From Anisakis pegreffii (Eukaryota; Nematoda; Chromadorea; Rhabditida; Anisakidae): 64,000 bases of DNA. The position numbers and the translations under genes are program-made. The first letter of the stretch is position 1; each line of letters begins with the position of its first letter. The notes under the pieces were generated by a model. That model was not told the DNA's origin, made no database searches, and saw only the letters and a list, made by a program, of their open reading frames with translations. Below are positions 28,424 through 41,428 of the stretch, piece by piece. The stretch spans positions 62,001-126,000 of the forward strand of contig JAPYMA010000597.1 in NCBI GenBank assembly GCA_035041965.1, written 5' to 3'.

Positions 28424-30354
28424 CTTCAACTATATTCACATCTTCCCTATATCCCTCCCCGTCATGCTTTCATGATTCAACACTTCACTTGAAAGTGACT
28501 GAATTTTATCAATATATCTTCCTATGGGTAATTGAGTTTCATTACTGTGCAATGTCGTATTGTCCGCGATGGAAATGCAAATTTTTATGTGTTTTTAAAC
28601 GAACGTTCCGTTCCCTATTTCGTAAAGTGACTTTTCGATAATGACTGATGATTTCCGAAGCGAATTTGATCGCTTCGACCGGTATTCATATTGTCTCCTG
28701 TAAAACCACAATAAGATCTCTGCAAAAACGATGCTGTTCAATTGATCATAATTTTTCTTGGCGCAACAAAACGTGGTTGGATGCTGGGTTGGAAGTTCTG
28801 AGAATCTAACTGACCAAGATCTAAGCTTGCTTGTGAAGCACCAGATTATGAACCATCTGATGAGTCGCCTCAGTATTGACCATTGTCGTATGAGACTAAG
28901 AAAACGAACCGATTCAAAGGCATTCGTAATTTAAGCGCACATGATTCCACATTAATCAGGTGTCTGTTTGCACTGCTGCTATTCTTTAGATCAATTCCAA
29001 TAATGAATAGTTTTTGATTAGGCAGTGTCAAATCGACCAAAAAACTATAGCATAGAGATGAGAAAACAAGTTCAGTTGATTTCCGCATATCACTTGAACA
29101 CTTTTTCATTGAAATTCATTTCCCTTTCGAAAGCAATTGCCAAGCCTTGTTGCTATCGTATTCTCGGTGAATGAGCAGTTATTATGTAGATGTGTATGGT
29201 ATTTGGTTGAAAAATTTTGATTTCTGCTATGAATATCACATTGTTGCTAGTGATGCTTACCAGTAATAATAAGCTGCATATGAGTGTTACCGATAATAAA
29301 ATTGATGGTAGTAATAACCTTGGTAATGATAGTAATGTGATGATAGAAATACTGATAATGGGGGAGCAGTGAGAGGACAGTGATAGTGATAAATGGGAAT
29401 GACAATATTGTTAATGACGATTAACTCTGATGTTGCGATACAGATGTTGACAATACCACCGTAAATAGAATACCGAAAATAATGAAGATTACTGAGAAAT
29501 TAAAACCGAAAACGACTGCGGTCTTTGAAACTGCTAACAGACTGATGATAAATGGTGTTGAAATGACGAATGATGTGAAACTTGTATCGGTGTCTTCGTA
29601 GTTGTTTGTTAACTCGTTTCAGTTCAAACAATCATTAGAATTGCCGTAATCAATTGCAAGATCATTAATATTCATCGCTTTTAAAATTTTTTATCACATG
29701 ATATTCTTCACAAGCGATTGTTTTTACAACAGGAATGCAGTGAACTGAAAATTTGTTAGGAAACTTTCTTTTCGAACTATTTTCTTTCGAAGAATATGTG
29801 TTTATCAAAAAATTTACTTCCTATCAAAAGAATTGATTAATCTTTTTGAGTTCGCGAATTTCCGATGGAACTAGGCGCAGATTCGGGATATTTCGAACAA
29901 ATCGGGTTATTCTCAGAAATTTTAGCTAACGATATGACATCAAGTGTGTACGTTCCGAAATAATTTGGATATAAGACGGGACTTGTGTTCCAGCATGCCT
30001 GTCTTATATAGTCGAGGAAATTTTGACAAACAACGATATTTTTCTCGGATTATTTCACTTGCAAACTTTCAGAGATTTTGAGAAGTATTCCGAGTAAATT
30101 ACTCCGATTGCTTCGAAATTTATCGAATATTGTGGTGGAAATATCACAAGCAAACTATCATTATTTCTTTAATTAACCAATGCGATAAAAGAAAACGAAA
30201 AAAAAGCGGATCATCAATCGTTTCATTTCGTCATTTGTCTCGTTATTTGATGTCAAAGCGAGACAACTCAGTTCGAAACGTGCACCCTCCTTATAAGCGA
30301 TCATTCATTTGCTTCTCTAAGCATTTGACGATGAAGAATTGCGGCAATCACATA

Positions 30355-30650
30355 TACAGGGTATCCAAAAAATAACTGTACAGAAAAACTTTGACTAGGT
30401 GTACACACTTTAAATACTCCTAAACTAGGTGTACTCCTAAAATATACACACTTTAAATAACTGTAAACTAGGTGTTTATTATTATTTGTTTAATTTGCAA
30501 CATGTTTCAGCATTTCAAAATGAATTTCTTTTCTTCAAAGTTTAGTCTGACTGCCATTCGGTGTTCGATGGGTTGAATCTGCAAAGAAAAAACAAACAAT
30601 TGAGTTATCAGCTGCTAAAAGGTTTATACATTGTTAGGGACACCCTTATA
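30355..30650. mobile_element. Mariner-like MITE candidate
   Basis: The left end reads TA then CAGGGTATCCAAAAAATAA. The right end near 30633-30650, read in reverse, gives TATAAGGGTGTCC. Both resemble the CAGGGTGTCC-type ends of mariner elements flanked by TA. The interior of about 270 bp is non-coding and carries three copies of AACTAGGTGT with ACACACTTTAAATA between them. The ends match each other only partly, so the right boundary is approximate. Confidence 0.4.
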
Positions 30651-31159
30651 ATACCAAAAAACAAGTTTGAACGTTTAAAGAGCAATAAATTTCATTCGGA
30701 AAATTGAGTTGACAGATAGCATTTTTTTATTCAGCAGTCTAAAGTACAATTCAGCCGTGAAACATACGATTACCGCTCAACTATCATTAAGAGTTCGTTC
30801 GTTCGTCACGGTAATTAGCCACAGAAAGAAATGTTTCAAGAAAGTTTGCTTGTGATTCATAAGAAAATCCGATCGAAATACAATTCTTGAAATTGTTTTG
30901 TTGTAACAATCAAAGACAAAAATTTCCGCTCTATCGCACTTCTCAGAAACATTCATCGTTGATGCTGCATGATGATTTGTTCCTTCATAAAAATGGGTTA
31001 TATCATTTGTGTTTTGTGGAACTTTTTCCCCTATTCCGTTTGTGCGTTGATTTCTTCGTTTCTTTTAAGTGTTTTCTGGTGTTTTATATTTGCAGTGAAG
31101 AGTGAATTAATTTTTCGTCGTAAGGAATCTGTTGCTTTGCTTGCCAAACGTATGACTGC

Positions 31160-31179
31160 TTAATCCACATGTGGATTAA
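31160..31179. repeat. 20-bp perfect palindrome
   Basis: The sequence reads the same on both strands: TTAATCCACA followed by TGTGGATTAA. The centre CACATGTG contains overlapping E-box type CANNTG sites. It lies about 4.1 kb upstream of MPI. A regulatory role is inference only. Confidence 0.6.
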
Positions 31180-33388
31180 ATGTTCATGAATGGTACAGTT
31201 CGCGAGAGATTCTTTTGCTGTTTGCAGGCAACCATTCCATCTGATTTTACTCAATACTACAAGTTTGATATATCCATTCTGATCCATAAGAGAATAGGTA
31301 TTCATTGTTTTGGAGAATTGGATCATCAAAAGCCGAATGAAAGAGAAAATTTACAATATGTTCACAAAATCCACCCAGGAATAGCACCCATGAGTCATTC
31401 GCCTGAGCTGATTGTCATGAGCGTTAGAGCAAACTCTATGCTCATAACATTTAACTGGTTTTGTAAGAATTGATCAAAAAATATGTTGCGATCTCAAGAA
31501 TGAATGAATGCCCCCAGCAAATGCGTCTCTTTGATCTCATTTGATCTTTGTCACTGATCAATTGATTGAAACGCTTTCCTTGCGATCACTCCCACAAATA
31601 TTTAAGATCAAAGTTACCAATTCATGCCATTCATTCATGAAAAATTAAGTGACACTCGAATTTTCCAAAACTTTCCTAACGATTGAATTGAACGAACAAG
31701 AGCGAAGAAAAGTTTTCTGAATCGCGACTTTCTGCGCACGAAATTCAGCAATTTACAGTTCCTTTGCAGGCGTTCACCTGACATGTTTTATCAAAACATT
31801 AATAATCTGCAAAAAAACTCGTTTTAGATTTCCACGATAGCGTCCTCGTTGATATCGTCATATGATACATATGTACACATATGCGTACAGATTTCTGTTC
31901 ATGAATATTCTTAACTTAGCGAGTAATTCATCGTTATGATGATTTATTTGATCATCGGTTGTTTGCTGAAGAAAACAATTGGAGCAGAATATTGAATATT
32001 GAAAGAAATCTTTTGAATCTCTAAGATTTTTGACCAGTACAGATTAGCTTTTATCGAGATCCTGCAAATGATTATCAAATTGTTTTGGTGTATAGATGCA
32101 AAACGACGTGGGAACCGAGCGGATAATTCATAAAATTCATGTGATACATACATACATTCTATTGAATTCATACATAATTCTATTGTTGAAGACATTCGGA
32201 AAAGTAATCTCAAAGAGATTCACACAAAATCTTGTCGAATCTCTAATCTGATCTCACAACAAATAATTGTTGAACAGTGATGGTGGTGATGAAGATCGGA
32301 AAAGAACACAATCCTAACAATTTTGTCAATTCAAAAGACTTAAAATGAATATCACTTTCAAAAGATATCACTGTTACCAATTACATTCCGATCATGCCTC
32401 GTCAGCACATCGCAATCTTTTCTCCATATGTTTTGTCATCTTCTCCTTCATCCTTTCCACGTTTCGAGGTCACCATCGCAGTGAACTGCGGTAACCTTTA
32501 AAGCGTTCTCGCGCCGGATGCCCTTCTTGCTACCCATTCAATCGTCTCTTTTTTTCTGGACTCAAGGCTATATCTTCACTCAAGGCAGAACTGGAGCGTT
32601 CAGTTTCATCGAAAATTATACACCTATTTGCAATGTCATTATAAAATCAGATGATAGACAGAAAGCAAGTGATCAGGTGAAACTAACGTTCATTCTTTCT
32701 ATTGAAAGAAATAGCAAGTTCAGAACGTGTGCAAGATATGGCCACAGTAAATGAATAAGTGAATGATACTTTTGCGGAAACGTTTGGTGTGGAATTGATT
32801 CGAGCAATGTGGCAAAGAACTTGTTAGGGCTTCGATATTTGAAATTAGCGATTCAGCAAAAGTCTAAAAACAAAGAATGACTGATTGGAAATATAAGAAG
32901 TGAAATGAATGATGCTGATTGTTTTGGGCATGTTTAGAACTGGAATCAGAAGTGTGAAACGTTTGAAATTCTCGGCAAATGCGAATCAGTTTTAAATTGC
33001 AGTCAATCAAGGCATGTGCGTAATTGCGAACTTACTTCATTTGATGCAAATGAAATTGATTAGAAGATTTTGATCGAGAGATTTTATTACGCATAAACAA
33101 TATTTGTAAACTAACAGAAATGAATTCACAGACTTCGTTTCATAAAGACAAAACGTTCTGTGCAGTGATCACTGTAGATGGAAAGTATTTTGATGAAGAA
33201 TTTGAGGGCGTCTCTTTGGAAATTAAGACCGTTTGCAAATTATTGTTTACTGATTTGTTTGCAAGCGCGTTTTTGATAATTCCTTGAAATACTCGTTTGT
33301 TCTGCAGCAAGTCATTCTTACAACACTATCAAAAAATTATTTGCAGCAAAATTCTTGATTATCGGGTGAATTTATTGACTTCATCTGA

Positions 33389-33568
33389 TTTTTCACCAAC
33401 AATAAGTCTACACCCCAAGGACTGAAACAGGTAGGAACCGCTGTAACGGTAGGAACCATAGGTTCAGCTAGTAGCTTGGAGAAGCGGCGATACGCAATCA
33501 GATACCATGAAATCCAAACGGTGCAATATGAGTCGTTATTTAGTGGTGACGCTGTAGTGAGATATTAA
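33389..33568 (+). other. Coding-like open stretch without a start codon
   Basis: A plus-strand frame is open from after TGA (33386-33388) to TAA (33566-33568), 59 codons with no early ATG. The middle reads VGTAVTVGTIGSASSLEKRR. GC is clearly higher than in the flanks, and GGTAGGAACC occurs twice at the DNA level. It looks like an isolated exon or pseudogene piece. I do not recognise the family and see no convincing partner exon. Confidence 0.2.
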
Positions 33569-35274
33569 TTACGTATTTGGCTGAACTCGTAATAATATTC
33601 ACTTGAAACTTGTAACTTTTGATAGTAACACAATAAATGGCATACAAAAATGAATGGTTCTCATCTGAGATGAGCGAAGAATTCAGATGAGAGCTGATGT
33701 AATCATTTGTGATGCTTGATCACAAACATTACCGATAGACATTATTCGTTGTTCCGAGAATGAACAATTGTTGCAGTTTTGCGATCAAACCTCTTTTGTT
33801 TCATTCGATTTGCTTTGCTTTTCAGCATCGTTATCATCAACATCAACGTATTATCATTCATCATTACTGTTCCTGCCCAGAAAATCAGCAAATACTCTGA
33901 ATTCTGTAGATTCGGAAGCTGGAAAACACATGCTGTCAACGCCTGAAATCGCAAAATTTCTATCAAATTGAATCGTAGAAGTCCGAATGGCAAAAGAATC
34001 GCAGAAGTTTGAAATTCAAACAAATCTCAAAAATGATCTTCATTCGCGCCTTTCATCAAATTCTGCTAGTAATCAGAAATTTTGCTAGTAATTTCTATCA
34101 ACCTTGTGATATAGTTTATCACTAGCATTCCAGTTTCCAATTTGTCTACTAATGAAAATTGTCGACCTTGAATCACAGTTCCGTGTACTCTTGTATCGTT
34201 GAACGGACTTCCTCACATTATCCTCACAAATTCTTAAGTAGAAAGCTCATGACAGTGAAAGTGATGGTGTGACTTTCAAGACGAATTGCAGAAAACTTTC
34301 GGAACGAAACATCGTACTCTGACTGCACTCGGCATCTATCTTTCCTTTTCAAGAAAATTTATCGCGATGACAATAAGCTGAACAGACCATAAGATTTGCG
34401 TCAAATGACAACGTCAAGCAGCAAAAATATTCTTTACAAATATCGCTTTTTCGATGCCTACGTTTTTTTGTGGGTGCAATCTGTTGATCTGTTGAAATCC
34501 GCAAATTTTGTTCGCGTAAAACGAAGTCCAGGAAACACGAAACGGTACCGATCTCCTACTTTTACTTTTCTGGATGTGTACTGTCTCGGATGCTTCCTCG
34601 TAATACATTCCTTTCTGACCACTTTTGGGTTTTCCTTTGATTTCTTCAGAATTTTCAGCTTGAAAATCCTCAAAGAATAGAATGTCAAGCACTAATTTTG
34701 TCTACAGGATTTTCCTCAGAAACTGATCGGAAACATCAGCATAAATCATTCAAATAGCCGTTCGAGTGAGATAAATGTCTCGTTATTGCGGTTCTATAGT
34801 TCTCAGGAACAATTGCAACATGCCATCAACTACTTGGCTTCACCCATATAATGCTGACTGATCAATTAAAACGAGTTGTAACGACCGATGGATGCGATGC
34901 ACTACTGTAGTGTTGTTGATTGTGAACTCTGCGTAACATTCAAATGTACTGAAGCTGGTGTTTCAAACCGAAACGTCTACCAATCCCTCAATTTCGTTTA
35001 TCTACCTTAATTTATAATATCATATTCTATTCCTTAACTATCCCCATCCCTCATCTATTTCTACTGATAATATCACAATCAACAACACCACAATAGTGCG
35101 CATCTATCGGTCGTTACAACTCAAGGTAACTCGGTTTAATTGATTATCATAATGCGCATAAGCTCATAAATTTATCATTATATTCATGCTGATTTATGTT
35201 TTTGAGTGCATGTTTGTAAGCATACGGCGTTTCTTCGAATAATCAGTGATTCATGACAATAACTCCGAGCAATA

Positions 35275-35285
35275 TTCGATTTCAG
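35275..35285 (+). promoter_or_regulatory. Probable spliced-leader acceptor before the MPI start codon
   Basis: TTCGATTTCAG ends at 35285, 22 bases before the MPI ATG (35308). No coding exon lies upstream, so this is either the trans-splice acceptor or a cis acceptor from a 5' UTR exon. Confidence 0.45.
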
Positions 35286-35307
35286 GCAATTGTTTCATAG
35301 AGACATT

Positions 35308-38300
35308 ATGGAACGACTGCAATGTCATGTGCAGAACTATGCGTGGGGAAAGAAAGGCTTGGACAGTGAGGTTGCACGTGTTTTTAAAGCCGGTCACGAG
35401 AACGCCACTATTGACATGCAGAAATCGTATGCTGAGGTAGGTCTGCGTTTGGCTTCATCTGAAAAAAAGAGGCGTTTCTTTCCGTTTGATTTCTCAGACG
35501 AACTCCCGCCTCCAATCAGTTCCAACGAATCATGATCAACTTTCACTTCAAGTTTACGAATCGTTCACTATTTTTCGATCCTTGCGTTTGCTATTCTAGC
35601 TGGAATAGCAAACGTGAGCACACCGAATGAGCAATCACCAGAAAAGCATTTGAAGGAAAACTGAAATTAGCGTGTGTGATGACTGGCTGACTACCCTGTA
35701 ATCGTTGATATTTTGCGCAATTTCAGCAGCATCTCAGTTGTCGTTTTGCTCATAGAAGCACTGTATTTCAGCTATGGATGGGAACACATCCGGACGGTCC
35801 AGCACGGCTGAAACGCAACAATATGAAGTTGTCGAATTATATCACCGAGAGTGAGACAAGTGTCTACGAGAAGAGCACCAAAGACACACATCTACCGTTT
35901 ATCATGAAGTTGATGAGCATCGATCGAACCCTATCACTTCAAGCACATCCAACTAAGGTTCAAGCTATTCGTTTTCAGCATGAAACAAGTTCATAAAATC
36001 CCTTCTGATCAATGAATCGCCCCATGTTCTTAAGACGACAAAGCAAGAAAAGTCTATCACTCCGTTTCAAATCGCTTTCTCATCGAACATTTCAGCAACT
36101 ATATGCACTTATTTTCTGGACTCTCATTTGGTAGCTTCTGAGGGCCTCGAATAGTCTGCATAAAAACGAGTTCTATTGCGTGAAAGACGACTTATTATTA
36201 TTCCACCAAAACTGTAGCGTTTGACAGGCACTCAACTGTGCATGTTGCTTCGATAGCTTAGAGCAAGATTGTTGCCGCCTGAATTCGTTTTGGGTACACT
36301 GAATTGCGAAGTATAGGATAATAGGGATTCATCGTAGGGATTCACGAGCTATCACACAAGACATCATGTAGACGTATATTGTGGTGATAGTGACGACATA
36401 AAAGTTATGGTGCGAAAGACAGATTTTGATAAAATTTTGCAAAATTTGACAAAACAGTCAGCAATGAAAAATTGTGCAGTTTTTGCTTGGGTGAATTTCA
36501 TTGAAACGTGCTAACGCGAGTACTTGTGCTGAGAACTACATCGGTGATAATCCATTCAGTCGTGCTGCTGCTTGGAAAGATCGAGTGGTCGGCGACTCGG
36601 CTTCTGTCTGACGCAGTTCGCCAATACATCATGCTCAAATTTTAGTTAAAATGAAATATTTCAGGAGCAAGCGGCACGTTTGAACGATCGTGATCCAGTG
36701 CATTACCCGGATCGAAATCACAAGCCGGAACTGGCCTATGCACTCACAAAATTCGAACTTCTATGCGGATTCAGACCAGCCACTGAAATAGCCACCAACA
36801 TTGCGGGTAATTTGAGTCATCCATTAATGTGCCAATAAAAATTCGGGTCATGCGTTGAGTCAATTTGCGCTATACTCTGGTCATCAAGCGTCAGTTGGAT
36901 CTCCCGCTGATTGCGAGCATGGATCCTCTAGATGAACATATATTCCAAATTTACGTATATTTGCGAACTAGATCGACCAAGATCAACTGATTTCAATATT
37001 GAGAGCGTGATGCGCATTGGAGTTTGAAAATGGAATTGCCTAAATTTGTCATAAGGAAAACTCAAATGGAGTGAAAAGTTTTCGTTGTAGAATTCTCAGA
37101 ATTGGGTGAACTGATGGGAGAGGACACGTCGACAGCATTCCGAGTATTGGTGCAAGCCGGTGTCAGTGAACAGTGCGCAACCACGAAGGCTGCGTTGGCT
37201 GTTTGCTTCAAGAAACTGATACATGCACGAGAAGACACACAACACGTCAAGGCACTCATCGAGAGTTTCTTGCTGAAACTTGATTCTGGAGGTTAGTGCA
37301 ACTTTTGTTATCAATTTAATTGTTTTTCTGCACATTTCAGACTGGCGGGTTGATAGAATATATCCCTATAAAACTGAGTTTCACGAACGTGGGGTATAAT
37401 TAGCCTTATGAAGTTAGCTGTAGGTCTGGAAAGTTCGCCTGGACCACTCACCCGAAGAGTCGAGTTGCTGTATAGGGGTAGTTTGGATAATTGATACGTA
37501 TATTTATTATGCTATAAGATAAGATTTATGCTATAATGCTATTTATGCTTCATGCTATTTATGCTAATTTATGCTATTTATTATGCTATAATCGTAAATA
37601 AGATTTAATGATCTGATGAAAGCATTTGCTTGCTCTGCATAAGAGTACCGGTTCTAAACCTGAATAGGTCAATTCTACTGCAACAGAAGATCATTGAATG
37701 TATCCGAATTATTTTCAGTACGAGGCTGTTTAAGTGAAGAAACCGTTGGAGTGATTCAAAAGATGGCTGTTGATTTTCCGGGTGATGTTGGTGTATTTTC
37801 ACCACTCTTCCTTAATCACATGATTCTGCAACCTGGAGAGTGCTGTTACTATGCAGCTGAGGAATTACATGCGTACTTATCAGGAGGTTGGTTGGTTCGC
37901 TGATGTGAACCTTTCAATATTTCGCAAATGATGCTCACTGGAGCGAATTCAATCGTCCATATGATCTCATCCATATGATCTTATCCATATCTCATCTGAT
38001 CCATATGATCTTATCCATATCTCATCTGATCCATATGATCTTATCCATATAATCTCAATTCCAATTCGTCCATTAATGAGTTCAAAATACAGTTGAATTT
38101 TGTGTGAATATTTTCGTTTGTGAATGATAATCAATGCTGTGATAAATATTCATTTCATATGAACCGTTCCACTCATGAAATGAGTTTATGTGAGATTCGG
38201 ATGAAAGTCGGTAATGTGGCCATTTGCAGAATGTATTGAATGTGTGGGTTGTTCGAATAACACCATTCGAGCAGCGTGCACACCGAAATACATTGACGTT

Positions 38301-39105
38301 GAGGGCCTATGCGAAGTGTTGAACTATCGAATGGGTGACCCTTCATACTATCTCGTACCAGCCGTACAGTTAGAAGGATTCGAACACGTTCATGAATATG
38401 CACCGGACTGTAAAGATTTCACTTTACATGAAATTAAGGTAACGCATTGGTTTTCATTCTTCGCTGACAATAAGCATTCACTTCGATTTGTGGCCATTTC
38501 ATACGAAAATTTTCAAATCTTAAAAAATATATTATAAAACCATTGTGTTGATTCTGCCCTCAGAAAACGATGTGTTGGCGAAACTGATCGTGGGAGTTTC
38601 CATTGTCTTAGTTAAACGCGATCATTGGACGTGTTTCTAATCGATCACCCAATAGATTCCAACAGATTCTATGCCTAACGCCAATTCACCAATTTAGATC
38701 GAGTCGGCAAGTGACGATTCACCAATTCCAATACCACGCTTGACTTGTGGCAGTATAATGGTGATAGTTGATGGTAGTGCTGAGTTGGAGAATCTTTCGG
38801 AGCGTGGTAAACGCCGAGAGAAGAATCGATGTCGCGTGAATCGAGGCGATATCCTGTATATCGCACCAGGTGCTCAACCGTGCTTCTATTTCCAATCAGA
38901 ACAACAAGAACAACGCATTTGCGCCTATCGAACGTTCAGCTACGAGGTCGGACCAGATCACTCGCAACGAAACACTTCAGCTGCGTTCGAGCAACCGGCT
39001 CTCAGCAAGGTGAAGGTGCAGAAGAAAGGACGTGCGAAATATTTGGTGACCGATGAGGATGCGGATATTTTCGATGTTGAGACCGAAATGGATGGTGTTT
39101 GCTAA
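35308..39105 (+). CDS. MPI: Mannose-6-phosphate isomerase, 7 exons, complete
   Basis: Zinc enzyme of the cytosol that interconverts fructose-6-phosphate and mannose-6-phosphate, feeding GDP-mannose for N-glycans and GPI anchors. Exons: 35308-35436, 35772-35957, 36665-36806, 37091-37291, 37719-37886, 38230-38438, 38698-39105; 1443 nt, 480 residues, all phases consistent. Family signatures: QNYAWGKKG near the N-terminus; [15 protein letters not shown] with Gln100 and His102; NHKPELA with Glu127; LHAYLSG with His270 (together the zinc ligands); [14 protein letters not shown] with Arg289 in the active site. The start ATG precedes the conserved beginning by only a few residues. The human enzyme has 423 residues; here about 50 extra, partly acidic residues (430-480) follow the usual C-terminus. 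Introns 4 and 5 hold tandem repeats. It is divergent from GGT, with no operon partner. Confidence 0.96.
37502..37592. repeat. TTATGCTAT-rich tandem repeat in MPI intron 4
   Basis: About nine irregular copies of a TTTATGCTATAA-like unit lie in the intron before exon 5. No coding role. Confidence 0.7.
37955..38053. repeat. 30-bp tandem repeat in MPI intron 5
   Basis: About three copies of a 30-bp unit built around TCCATATGATCTTATCCATA, with CATATG in each copy. It lies between MPI exons 5 and 6. Confidence 0.85.
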
Positions 39106-39184
39106 CGATTTGCACAATCACTTAAATTTGTATCAAATTCAAACACACACGTTTCCGTTCAATATTATACAGTAACACAAAATG

Positions 39185-39190
39185 AATAAA
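39185..39190 (+). terminator. MPI polyadenylation signal (AATAAA)
   Basis: Canonical AATAAA 80 bases after the MPI stop codon, followed by A-rich sequence. A cleavage site shortly after is expected. Confidence 0.75.
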
Positions 39191-41252
39191 CTTTAAAAAG
39201 CAATGAAAGCAATTCCAAAGTTTTTTTTAATGCAATTTTTCACTAATCCGTTACGTTTGTTTGGTTATCGAGGAGCGTCGGCTCATTGCAACATCAGGTG
39301 GATTTTCAAAATTGTGATCCACCGATAAAGGCGAATGACAAAGACTCAGGAATGCTTCAAGGAATAGCAGTGGGGTTTGGTCGGTGTTTAGTCTGAGGTG
39401 TCAGGAATTCTCTGACAAGAACGCTCGAAGTTCGGTCAAGAATTGATGCATTGCGAGTGGCAAATCGAGCGACTTAGACCCCTCCAGAGAAAGCCTTCTC
39501 AATAGAGAATAACCAAAAATTTTCTGTGTTTTCAATGATGTTCATTGCTTCATTCACGTCACTGCTGTGAGATCTTTGAGATGTATTGAAGCTTTGATGA
39601 ATGTAATGCTCTGCTGTGATTATGGAGAGTAAACAAACTTTCTTGCATGAAATTTGATCGCACTTCCGAACAAATATTTCAAATTGCCCCAAAATTTTTT
39701 CGAATGACTTTCGTAATAATGCGTTTCGCTGAACGCTTCGTTCTAGGCAAGTTTCGCTTTTATTGATTCATTGGGTTTACATGAAAATTCAGTCTTGAAA
39801 ACATACCCTCTTCACAACGCCATGCAAGCAGTCACTATAATACTCACTGATTATCATCATTTTATATTCGTTTATAAACTCAACGCGTTTGCGCTTTTGC
39901 TAAATAATTTCATTTGAATAGCAAGCATTGTGCTGAAGTGATGAATTCGCCTGCAGAATGTTTTCGTTGAACTCAATTCTACTGAAATACACTTACTGAA
40001 TGCATGGGACAATTGAAGAAAGTCCACTTAATTAAAAGTACTGCCAACTGCGATGGTCAGTTTTGAACGGTGATTTGCTCACAAGACATGTTCAGTAATG
40101 TAAGCAAATTCCCAATTCACTCGCGATTTAAAATATTGAACCAACATTCCATAATCATGCATCACGCATACTTTTTAGTTGCTTTTTTTTCACTACTGTA
40201 TTGTCAAGCAAGTTTCATTTCGTTCCGTTAGTGCCTCTGCTTCAGTGTATAATTGGTTCAATTCATGTTTTATTCGCCGATATTGTTTTCATTGTTTTTT
40301 ATAATGCGCATAAATATTCATCTCTAAAGAGAAAATATTCATACTGATCAAGTGACTGACGCAAAATATACGGGAACGTTTTCATGTTTTGAGAACACAG
40401 TGAGTACATGTCAATTTTCACGCTGGTATTCGTTTGAAGCGAAGAAGATAGAACGATATTGGTTCGTCAATTATCCGAATCTGTCTGAATCCGAATCGAA
40501 TATCATTGTTCAGTTTTGAATTTAAAAGGAGATGAATTTGGCATTAGAGATTTTTGATCAAAATATGATCACTTTGATGACAAAAAACGTGAATGTTCAA
40601 AATTACTCCGTGTCGACGAACTGCTTGTAGAATCAATCAGTTGACGGCTGAACACTTAAAAAGAAGCACAACATTTTTTCGTTGCAAACTTTTTGCAGAA
40701 TCACAAAATGTTTTTTTTGCAAAGTTTTTTTTGAAATTCCAAAGTGCTGAGTGATGATATTGGCTGGGTTTGAGCAAAAGCAAAAACTTAAAAGCTGAAA
40801 GGAAGTAAGATTAATTTCTTCACTCCGAGTCCATAGTTTATCGTCAATTGCGCTGACTTGTTGGGTTCAACAATATGAAATTGTGTGATTAATTCACCAC
40901 GTATGAATGATTCCGTCCAAGTGATTGGGATAAGCTCAGAAAAGAATGGAAAGATATAAATATGTCTGACAAGAAACAAATTCACTCAATGATTGGAAGA
41001 AGCATTTTCCGGGTGGCCTAAGCAAATAAATCATCACAAAAGCAATCTAACAGACACTTGATGGTCATAGACGAGCATTATATCTCAGTTAATCTCCCGA
41101 GTTCATTTGGTTGATAAATTGCCGTCGTGATCCAGTCGTTTGATAGTGTCGCAATCAGCAGTTTGAAAGCTGTTTAGCAATTTTCATAAATCAAAAATCG
41201 AACGAAACGTTGACGTATCCATTGAATGAACCCAAAACTCTAAATGTATTGT

Positions 41253-41428
41253 TGTAGTTTTTTATTTAGTTTTTTATAGTTTAGTTTAGTTTATAATTTA
41301 TATTTTAGTTTATAGTTCAGTTTAGTTTTTTATAGTTTATAGTTTTTATAGTTTAGTATTTATAGTTATAGTTTAGTGAATGTTTTAGTTAGCTAGTTTT
41401 TTTAGTTAGTTCAATATTATAGTTTTTT
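41253..41428. repeat. TTTAGTTTATAG low-complexity minisatellite
   Basis: Irregular repeats of TTTAGTTTATAG-like units run for about 175 bases. Strand composition is strongly skewed (T and G on the plus strand). Confidence 0.75.

Larger units (their letters stand above)
25280..35270. other. Divergent intergenic region between GGT and MPI, no recognised gene
   Basis: About 10 kb lies between two divergent start codons, so it should carry both promoters. It is AT-rich with only short open frames. Listed separately: a (TG)n tract near 28382-28423, a mariner-like MITE candidate at 30355-30650, a 20-bp perfect palindrome at 31160-31179, and coding-like stretches at 28122-28340 (minus) and 33389-33568 (plus). 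A GATAAT/GTGATA-rich low-complexity patch lies around 29260-29410. I found no tRNA or other RNA gene by eye. Confidence 0.55.
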
